In this document: positions 6,591-10,575 of the stretch, one piece after another
Layout: every line of letters begins with the position of its first letter
Numbering within the stretch: position 1 is the stretch's first letter
Source: an uncultured Candidatus Woesearchaeota archaeon
Lineage (GTDB): Archaea > Nanobdellota > Nanobdellia > Woesearchaeales > 21-14-0-10-32-9
Assembly (NCBI GenBank): GCA_903891505.1
Contig: CAITEO010000084.1
Location: 1-10,575, forward strand
Length of the DNA stretch: 10,575 nucleotides
Reading direction: 5' to 3'
Translations under genes and position numbers: made by a program
The notes under the pieces: generated by a model
Databases searched by the model: none
Told to the model about the DNA's origin: nothing
The model's input: only the letters and a program-made list of their open reading frames with translations

Positions 6591-6739
6591 TTCATCATAG
6601 GTACAAGCGAAGTTGAAGGGATGAACATGAAAATAAGATGAGAATATTTAGACGTGCGTGCAAAAGAGTGGTTTGAATTGAGGACAAAAGAACAGAAACA
6701 AAAAGAACGCTCTCTATAACCTCCATGCCCTCCCGCAAT
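6591..6739. other. Gene-free spacer between divergent serpin and ribosomal promoters
   Basis: Together with the two promoters and the L1 leader this makes a 362-nt stretch without a gene (6559-6920). In this part I see no convincing gene or RNA. CCTCC (6720-6724) and CCCTCCC (6728-6734) stand out. Read on the minus strand they resemble ribosome binding sites, but the only frame after them (43 codons from 6726) has impossibly short spacing. Confidence 0.5.
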
Positions 6740-6749
6740 CTTTATAAAC
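6740..6749 (+). promoter_or_regulatory. Strong TATA box of the L1-L10-L12 operon
   Basis: CTTTATAAAC is a near-perfect archaeal TATA box, the best in the window. Transcription would start near 6770, within the self-complementary GGTATACC (6767-6774), leaving a 5' leader of about 150 nt. The core TTTATAAA is itself palindromic, so only flanking bases set its direction. Confidence 0.7.
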
Positions 6750-6773
6750 CGTTCTTTATTCCCAAAGGTATAC

Positions 6774-6908
6774 CCGAAAGTGTATGCATTCGGTGCCGCT
6801 CGCAAAGCGTTGACAATCGATGTGATTACGAGCCAAGTAAATTTGAGCTGAAACATCGAGGGCTCGCAGGGCACAGCAAATGCATACTGTGAACACTACT
6901 TCATGTAG
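6774..6908 (+). ncRNA. Structured 5' leader RNA of the ribosomal protein L1 operon
   Basis: This stretch is visibly richer in G and C than its surroundings and folds by eye into a closed domain. A 9-bp helix GTATGCATT (6782-6790) with AATGCATAC (6879-6887) encloses about 88 nt. Inside it GTGCC (6793-6797) pairs with GGCAC (6870-6874). CGAGCC (6829-6834) can then pair with GCTCG (6798-6802) or with GGCTCG (6861-6866), but not both. A competing early hairpin CCGAA (6774-6778) with TTCGG (6789-6793) would break the outer helix; its loop could still pair with TGCATAC (6881-6887) as a pseudoknot. CTAC/GTAG (6896-6899, 6905-6908) forms a small hairpin touching the L1 ribosome binding site. A likely role is autoregulation by L1, which is known to repress its own operon in methanogens. 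An independent small RNA is the alternative. Confidence 0.55.
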
Positions 6909-6913
6909 GAGGG
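6908..6913 (+). promoter_or_regulatory. Ribosome binding site of L1
   Basis: GGAGGG lies 7 nt before the ATG at 6921 and is the strongest Shine-Dalgarno match in the window together with that of L12. Its first G can be paired in the small hairpin 6896-6908. Confidence 0.8.
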
Positions 6914-6920
6914 ACTTACA

Positions 6921-7571
6921 ATGGATAGAAAATCAATCGATAAAGCATTAAAGGAACTAAGGAAAGAAGATAATAAACGAAAGTTCTCCCAGTCATTTGA
7001 TATGATAATAAATCTAAAGGATCTTAATTTAAAGAATCCTGAAGAAGCAGTAGATTTCTTTGTAACTTTGCAACATGGTCTTGGTAAGAAGATGAAAGTA
7101 GTTGCACTTACTGGTCCTGAACTTGAAGAGAGAGCAAAGCAAGTTTGCGATCTTGTAATAACACTTCGAGACTTTGATAAGTATGCAGATAAAAAAGTAG
7201 CTAAGAAAGTTGGCGCAGAATATGATTTCTTCATAGGCCAAGCAGAAATCATGCCAAAGGTCGCTCAGACCTTCGGACGTGTTCTCGGACCTCGTAATAA
7301 AATGCCAAACCCAAAGCTTGGAACAATTGTTCCTGCAAAAGGTCAGGTTGATCAATTATATGACAGACTTCAAAGAACTGTAAGAGTCAGTGCGAAGAAG
7401 GCACCAGTCATACAAGTTAAAGTCGGAAATGAATCAATGAAAGATGAAGATATAATAGATAACATAATGCTTATTTACGACCAGACCGTACATCATACAC
7501 CTAAAGAAAAGGCTAACATAAAGAGTGTCTCTGTTAAATTAACAATGAGTAAGCCTGTAAAGGTCGAATAG
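6921..7571 (+). CDS. rpl1: Large-subunit ribosomal protein L1 (uL1)
   Basis: This 216-residue protein is the archaeal uL1 of the 50S L1 stalk, which moves the deacylated tRNA out of the E site. The two-domain layout is clear: an N-terminal basic helix (RKSIDKALKELRKE), domain I, the inserted domain II, and the L1 signature around GRVLGPRNKMPNP (119-131). The C-terminus SVSVKLTMSKPVKVE is typical. The length matches archaeal L1 (about 210-220). The ATG has a strong GGAGGG 7 nt upstream. It is first in the L1-L10-L12 operon; the NusG and L11 genes often found upstream in archaea are absent, and a serpin lies divergent instead. In other archaea L1 binds its own mRNA at a mimic of its 23S rRNA site, and the long structured leader is the obvious candidate here. 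Confidence 0.97.
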   Translation: MDRKSIDKALKELRKEDNKRKFSQSFDMIINLKDLNLKNPEEAVDFFVTLQHGLGKKMKVVALTGPELEERAKQVCDLVITLRDFDKYADKKVAKKVGAEYDFFIGQAEIMPKVAQTFGRVLGPRNKMPNPKLGTIVPAKGQVDQLYDRLQRTVRVSAKKAPVIQVKVGNESMKDEDIIDNIMLIYDQTVHHTPKEKANIKSVSVKLTMSKPVKVE

Positions 7572-7574
7572 GTG
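7571..7574 (+). promoter_or_regulatory. Ribosome binding site of L10 overlapping the L1 stop codon
   Basis: GGTG uses the last base of the L1 stop codon (TAG, 7569-7571) and lies 7 nt before the L10 ATG at 7582. Its complement CACC is part of the archaeal 16S tail. The 10-nt gap implies translational coupling of L1 and L10. Confidence 0.55.
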
Positions 7575-7581
7575 AAACAAG

Positions 7582-8439
7582 ATGGCAGAAAAAAAACAAG
7601 CTCACGTATCAGATGAAAAAAAGGCACTTGTGAAAGAATTCACAGACCTTATGAATAAATACCCTGTCATAGCGATAGTTGACGTTGAAAATCTTCCTGC
7701 GAGACAGCTAATGATTATGAGGAGAAATCTTCAGGGCAAAGCAGTCTTGAAGATGACAAAGGGCAGATTAATCAAGATAGCAATTGAGAAATCAAACAAA
7801 CCAGGAATTGCTGCATTAAAAGAACACCTTGGGGGCATGCCGGCAGTTCTATTTTCTGAGGAAAATCCATTTTTACTTTTCAAGACATTAAAGAAGAGCA
7901 GTTCACCAGCTCCAATCAAGGGCGGACAGAAAGCTCCAAAAGACATAGTTGTTCCTGCAGGAGGAACTGGATTTGCTCCAGGACCAATCATAGGAGAACT
8001 AGGTGCATTCGGAATCAAGGCAGGAATTGAAGGAGGAAAAGTTGCAGTCAAAGCAGACAAAGTCGTCGCTAAAGAAGGAGAAGTTGTTAATGCAAAACTC
8101 GCAGCAATACTTCAGAGATTAAACATAATGCCGATGATGATAGGACTCAACTTGAATGCAGCATACGAAAACGGTGCAATCTTAACAAGAAGCGTTCTTG
8201 ACATTGATGAAGAAGCATTCATAGCTTCAATCGTTGCAGCGCATATGGATGCATTGAAACTCAGTATAGCACAGGCAATCCCGACAACGGATAACGCAGT
8301 GTTGCTCATACAAAAAGCTCATAGAGATTCGCTCGGCCTTGCAATGACGCAAGACATATTGACAGATGAGACGAAGGGCTTAATACTAGCAAAAGCAGAA
8401 GCGCAGGCTACTGCTCTGAAAACTGAAACAAACCAGTAA
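7582..8439 (+). CDS. rpl10: Large-subunit ribosomal protein L10 (uL10/P0), lacking the acidic tail
   Basis: This 285-residue protein is the archaeal P0, base of the ribosomal stalk that recruits translation GTPases. The N-terminal rRNA-binding domain (about 1-110) contains VENLPARQLMIMRRNL and KMTKGRLIKIAIEK. The archaeal/eukaryal insertion domain (about 111-185) includes GGTGFAPGPIIGELGAFGI. The C-terminal spine carries consecutive helical segments (around 215-228, 239-256 and 265-278, e.g. IQKAHRDSLGLAM) that bind L12 dimers, probably three. The odd point is the end: archaeal P0 usually continues with a charged linker and a GLxALFG-type tail shared with L12, but this one stops at TALKTETNQ and is about 50 residues short. 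No other frame downstream encodes the tail, so this is not a simple frameshift. Confidence 0.96.
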   Translation: MAEKKQAHVSDEKKALVKEFTDLMNKYPVIAIVDVENLPARQLMIMRRNLQGKAVLKMTKGRLIKIAIEKSNKPGIAALKEHLGGMPAVLFSEENPFLLFKTLKKSSSPAPIKGGQKAPKDIVVPAGGTGFAPGPIIGELGAFGIKAGIEGGKVAVKADKVVAKEGEVVNAKLAAILQRLNIMPMMIGLNLNAAYENGAILTRSVLDIDEEAFIASIVAAHMDALKLSIAQAIPTTDNAVLLIQKAHRDSLGLAMTQDILTDETKGLILAKAEAQATALKTETNQ

Positions 8440-8516
8440 AAATATACCAGATAAATTCATTAACGGGCGTACCGTCGCACGGTTCGAGAACGTAAGTGAA
8501 CGCACTGGTTAGGAGG
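8431..8516 (+). promoter_or_regulatory. Structured L10-L12 intercistronic element with possible internal promoter
   Basis: The gap is GC-rich for this genome. ACCGT-CGC-ACGGT (8471-8483) is a perfect hairpin, framed by GCGT (8467-8470) and ACGC (8500-8503). CTGGTT (8505-8510), directly abutting the L12 Shine-Dalgarno AGGAGG (8511-8516), can pair with AACCAG (8431-8436) over the last codons of L10, or with ACCAG (8446-8450). AAATATACC (about 8440-8448) could be a TATA box for an L12-only transcript beginning near 8470. Either scheme would help make more L12 than L10. Confidence 0.45.
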
Positions 8517-8524
8517 CAAAGAAG

Positions 8525-8824
8525 ATGGAATACATATACGCAGCAATGCTACTACACAAGGCAGGACACAAAATAGACGATGCAGCAGTCAAGAAAGTTC
8601 TTGAAGCAGCAGGCGTCAAAGCAGACGACGGCAGAATAAAATCACTCGTTGCAGCGCTATCAGGCGTAAACATAGACGAAGCGATAAAGAATGCAGTTGT
8701 TGCATCAGCAGCGGCTCCAGCAGCAGCGGCTCCAGCAGGTCATGCACCAGCAGCTAAAGTAGAGCATAAGGAAGAGAAGAAAGAAGAGGAAGCAGCAGCT
8801 GGCCTCGGCGCACTTTTCGGATAA
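8525..8824 (+). CDS. rpl12: Large-subunit ribosomal protein L12 (aL12/P1)
   Basis: This 99-residue acidic protein is the archaeal P1, present in several copies per ribosome on the L10 spine, where its tail binds elongation and initiation GTPases. Residues 1 to about 58 form the helical dimerisation domain, with MEYIYAAMLLHKAGH at the start and the typical IDEAI near 50. An Ala/Pro-rich hinge (about 60-77) follows, then a Lys/Glu segment (HKEEKKEEE) and the conserved C-terminus GLGALFG. Length and architecture are normal. The ATG has AGGAGG 8 nt upstream. It is separated from L10 by an 85-nt structured gap and is the last gene of the operon, followed by tandem inverted repeats and T-rich sequence. 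Because L10 here lacks the shared tail, factor recruitment would rest on L12 alone. Confidence 0.96.
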   Translation: MEYIYAAMLLHKAGHKIDDAAVKKVLEAAGVKADDGRIKSLVAALSGVNIDEAIKNAVVASAAAPAAAAPAGHAPAAKVEHKEEKKEEEAAAGLGALFG

Positions 8825-8825
8825 A

Positions 8826-8918
8826 GAAAACCACGGTTTTCGAGATGAAAAACTTATAATTTTTCACAGATGCAGATTAAATTAGAATAAATTTTTTATT
8901 AATTATTTTTTTAATAAT
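8826..8918 (+). terminator. Terminator of the ribosomal operon: three inverted repeats and U tracts
   Basis: GAAAACC (8826-8832) and GGTTTTC (8835-8841) form a hairpin directly after the L12 stop. TGAAAAA (8846-8852) and TTTTTCA (8860-8866) form a second. ATTATT (8902-8907) and AATAAT (8913-8918) flank T5 within a T7 run (8906-8912). A T6 run lies at 8892-8897. This is the only gene end in the window with clear stem-loops as well as U tracts. Confidence 0.6.
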
Positions 8919-8925
8919 TTTACAT
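8917..8925 (+). promoter_or_regulatory. TATA-like box of the coiled-coil gene
   Basis: A TTTTACATA-type sequence is centred about 24 nt before the ATG at 8945, which would give a leaderless or nearly leaderless transcript. There is no Shine-Dalgarno match. The alternative is read-through from the ribosomal operon. Confidence 0.35.
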
Positions 8926-8944
8926 AATTCAGAGCGATGAAATA

Positions 8945-9853
8945 ATGGTTGGGGAAGAAGAAACAAGTAAGCAACATCTAGTAGATGAGATGAAACAAGC
9001 AAAGGACGAAGTCTCCACATTAAAGGATAAGCTAGCAGCAATCAACGCTGAGAAGGAAACATGGTTTTCTAAGAAAGCAGAAATTTCTGAGCAGATAAAA
9101 AAGAACATATCTGAGATTAAAGAACTTAAAGATAAGAGAAACAATTTCACTAACAAAGTCAAGGACCTAAAACGTGAGAGAGATACATTAAATTCTGAAA
9201 TTACAACTAACATAAAAAAAATAGTTGCCGAAAAAAAAGAAGCAGGTGTCCCAGTACAAAAAGAAGAGCATGGATTTCATGGAAAGAGAGGCCCTTCTGT
9301 TTCAAAATTAAAAGCAGAGATAGACGCAATTGAGTTCAGACTTGAGACTCAACCAATGAGCTTCGATAAGGAACAGCAAATAAGAAAGCAGATTAAGGGA
9401 ATGAAAAAAGAGCTTGAAGAGCTGCGCAGCAAAACAAAAGTATCCGAAGAACTAAAAGCTGTATCATCTGAAACAAATACGCTAAAGAAGAAAGCAAACA
9501 CATTCCACAAAGATATCCAAAAAATGGCGAAAGAGAGCCAGGATGCACATGAACTACTAATCACAAAGTCAAACGAAGTTGATGAACTCAAGAAGAAAGA
9601 GGAAGAAGCTTACCAGAAATTCATCGAACTAAAGACCGAATACATGAAGCTAAGTGGAGAAATGCAGGAGCGATCTAAGGTCTTCCAGGAGAACAGACAA
9701 AGAATAGATGGAGTAAACAGAGAAGCAACGAAGAAGAAGCACCAGGAAGAACAGGAAGTTCTAAAAGAAAAACGAGAAGTTGTCGAAGAGAAAATCTCAA
9801 AGAGAAAGAAACTAACAACAGAAGATTTACTTGTTATGCAACGAGGAAATTAG
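8945..9853 (+). CDS. Archaeal coiled-coil protein, COG1340-like
   Basis: This 302-residue protein is almost entirely charged coiled coil and resembles COG1340, a widespread archaeal family without an assigned function. Heptad-like Leu/Ile spacing runs through about 10-98 and again 120-290. The two halves are separated by a break at about 100-118 (GVPVQKEEHG, then FHGKRGP) that contains Gly, Pro and basic residues. The stretch FDKEQQIRKQIKGMKKELEE (140-159) and the C-terminus KKLTTEDLLVMQ (288-299) are the features I associate with the family. There is no signal peptide or membrane segment. The ATG at 8945 was taken over an ATG at 8937, which opens only a two-codon frame. It lies directly after the ribosomal stalk operon, which fits a possible link to translation but does not show it. 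Some members carry misleading database names such as phosphoserine phosphatase. Confidence 0.8.
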   Translation: MVGEEETSKQHLVDEMKQAKDEVSTLKDKLAAINAEKETWFSKKAEISEQIKKNISEIKELKDKRNNFTNKVKDLKRERDTLNSEITTNIKKIVAEKKEAGVPVQKEEHGFHGKRGPSVSKLKAEIDAIEFRLETQPMSFDKEQQIRKQIKGMKKELEELRSKTKVSEELKAVSSETNTLKKKANTFHKDIQKMAKESQDAHELLITKSNEVDELKKKEEEAYQKFIELKTEYMKLSGEMQERSKVFQENRQRIDGVNREATKKKHQEEQEVLKEKREVVEEKISKRKKLTTEDLLVMQRGN

Positions 9854-9865
9854 AGTTCTATAATT

Positions 9866-9905
9866 TGTTTTCTATATTTTTCTTAATTTATTTTTTTATT
9901 ATTTT
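9866..9905 (+). terminator. U-rich terminator of the coiled-coil gene
   Basis: T-rich sequence begins 12 nt after the stop codon and reaches T7 at 9891-9897. It runs up to the end of the convergent toxin gene. On the minus strand the same stretch is A-rich, so the toxin gene has no visible U-tract terminator. Confidence 0.65.
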
Positions 9906-10273
9906 CATTTCTTCTTATACTTGAACAGTCTGCTGTATTCTTCGTGATCCATGAAGTCTAGAATGAACGCTATGACTCTAACTTCATCTCCTCTTATCGT
10001 GTACAGCAATCGCCAGAACCCGACGAGTTCAATTCGTAGTATTTTATTGGTTTTATATGTTCTTATAATGTCTTTGTTTAGATATTTCTTCGGAATGATG
10101 TCTCCGTAATAAGGATTATCTTTTATGCAGATGATGGCTTTATTTATGGATTTAAGTATTTGATCATAGGTAGGTTTTCTTTTGCCTTCTTTTCCATGCT
10201 CTACAAAATACAGTAGTTTATTATATTCTTCTAGGGGTAGTTCATCAAAGATGATTGTTGTTTCCTGTTTCAT
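9905..10273 (-). CDS. RelE/ParE-superfamily toxin-like protein
   Basis: This 122-residue protein resembles the RelE/ParE toxin superfamily. After an N-terminal helical hairpin (11-52), the family pattern appears: NPYYGD (53-58), a strand of basic residues (IIRTYKTNKILR, 69-80), GFWRLLYTIRGDEVRVIAF (85-103) forming the central beta strands, and DHEEYSRLF (109-117), where the final His and Tyr/basic residues fit the usual C-terminal end. RelE members cleave mRNA on the ribosome, while ParE members poison gyrase; which applies cannot be told from the sequence. Length is slightly above the usual 85-110 because of the N-terminal extension. The gene lies 12 nt after the winged-helix gene with no Shine-Dalgarno site between them, suggesting coupled translation of an antitoxin-toxin pair. 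Confidence 0.78.
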   Translation of the reverse strand: MKQETTIIFDELPLEEYNKLLYFVEHGKEGKRKPTYDQILKSINKAIICIKDNPYYGDIIPKKYLNKDIIRTYKTNKILRIELVGFWRLLYTIRGDEVRVIAFILDFMDHEEYSRLFKYKKK

Positions 10274-10285
10274 CTAAAAAGGAAA

Positions 10286-10575
10286 TCAATGTTTCTTAAA
10301 AATAATATGTCCAGTTCTTTCGGAAAACCCACGAACTTCAACGCCATTTTTTATGGCTTTTTTTAATTTCGGGCTCGCGTCCTCGTACCAAATCCAAATA
10401 ATTCCTTCTTTTAGAATCGCGATCTTGTGATGATCCTCAAGATAGTTAAGAATCACGTTAAGTGTTGGACGCATGATTTTTGTTTTCAATCTTCGATCTA
10501 TCTCATTTTTAGATAGAGGTTCTTTTGTTTTTATTATTATTTCTTCTACTCGTATAACTGTGTCTAGACGAGGAT
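10286..10575 (-). CDS. Winged-helix DNA-binding protein, probable antitoxin (5' end outside window)
   Basis: The reading frame is open from its TGA at 10286-10288 to the right edge, giving at least 95 residues. A TTG at 10489 could be called a start, but the frame upstream encodes a good helix-turn-helix: residues reading VEEIIIKTKEPLSKNEIDRR, then LKTKIMRPTLNVILNYLED as recognition helix, then HHKIAILKEGIIWIWYED as the wing. Starting at TTG would cut this domain in half, so the gene is almost certainly partial here. The C-terminal part (SPKLKKAIKNGVEVRG and GHIIFKKH) is basic. Its place just upstream of a RelE/ParE-like gene, 12 nt apart on the same strand, fits an antitoxin that represses its own operon. 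No in-frame ATG or GTG is visible, so the true start and promoter lie beyond 10575. An ordinary transcriptional regulator is the alternative. Confidence 0.72.
   Translation of the reverse strand, partial: PRLDTVIRVEEIIIKTKEPLSKNEIDRRLKTKIMRPTLNVILNYLEDHHKIAILKEGIIWIWYEDASPKLKKAIKNGVEVRGFSERTGHIIFKKH

Noticed and set aside
6595..6726. 43-residue hydrophobic frame on the minus strand preceded by GGGAGGG
   Set aside because: The G-rich motif is only one base from the ATG, too close to act as a ribosome binding site, and no promoter fits the start.
6728..6733. CCCTCC exactly complementary to the L1 ribosome binding site GGAGGG
   Set aside because: It lies upstream of the TATA box at 6740-6749, so it should not be in the L1 mRNA.
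6542..6874. 110-residue minus-strand frame across the L1 leader
   Set aside because: It overlaps the serpin start and its promoter and runs antisense to the structured leader. Its composition is unlike a real protein.
6767..6887. tRNA or C/D box guide RNA in the L1 leader
   Set aside because: No T-loop or anticodon arm pattern was found. Only weak C-like (GTGATTA) and D-like (CTGA) boxes occur, without the paired C'/D' set.
8929..9591. Serine/phenylalanine-rich minus-strand frames inside the coiled-coil gene
   Set aside because: They are the expected antisense reading of Lys/Glu-rich codons, with no start signals.
10286..10489. 67-residue start at TTG for the last gene
   Set aside because: The frame stays open upstream and the extra residues complete a helix-turn-helix, so the TTG is most likely an internal leucine codon.

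Overview
The window comes from an AT-rich archaeon. The evidence is an archaeal-type CPSF (aCPSF1/FttA), archaeal forms of ribosomal proteins L1, L10 (P0) and L12 (P1), an archaeal coiled-coil protein resembling COG1340, TATA-box promoters about 26 nt upstream of several start codons, and U-rich 3' ends. The small proteins and heavy use of ATA and AGA codons would suit a DPANN-type lineage, but nothing here proves that. I see no mobile element, CRISPR array, tRNA or rRNA.

Layout. An AT-rich promoter region (1-204) leads to fttA (205-2097, +). A leaderless GNAT acetyltransferase gene (2199-2633, +), a small multi-pass membrane protein resembling DUF5684 (2789-3202, +) and an unrecognised 143-residue protein (3372-3803, +) follow, apparently as separate transcription units. 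Convergent to these are two minus-strand genes: an unrecognised helical protein (3881-4996) and a lipoprotein serpin (5173-6558). Divergent from the serpin is the ribosomal stalk operon L1-L10-L12 (6921-8824, +), with a strong promoter, a long structured leader before L1 and a second structured stretch between L10 and L12. A COG1340-like coiled-coil gene follows (8945-9853, +). The window ends in a minus-strand pair: a RelE/ParE-superfamily toxin-like protein (9905-10273) and, upstream of it, a winged-helix protein that runs off the right edge.

How it fits together. FttA is the archaeal ribonuclease that terminates transcription at U-rich sites. Seven gene ends in this window carry an uninterrupted run of exactly seven T on the sense strand, and I saw no sense-strand run of six or more T inside a real gene. 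The stalk operon looks regulated at RNA level, with alternative base-pairings in both leaders. The membrane-protein gene has a leader made almost entirely of two overlapping palindromes, the second taking in the ribosome binding site. The serpin is probably anchored on the outer face of the membrane as a protease inhibitor. The terminal pair looks like a toxin-antitoxin module.

No wholly new multi-gene system is evident. The most notable signals are the structured RNA leaders, the regularly spaced glycosylation sequons on the serpin stalk, the L10 lacking its usual acidic tail, and two orphan proteins.
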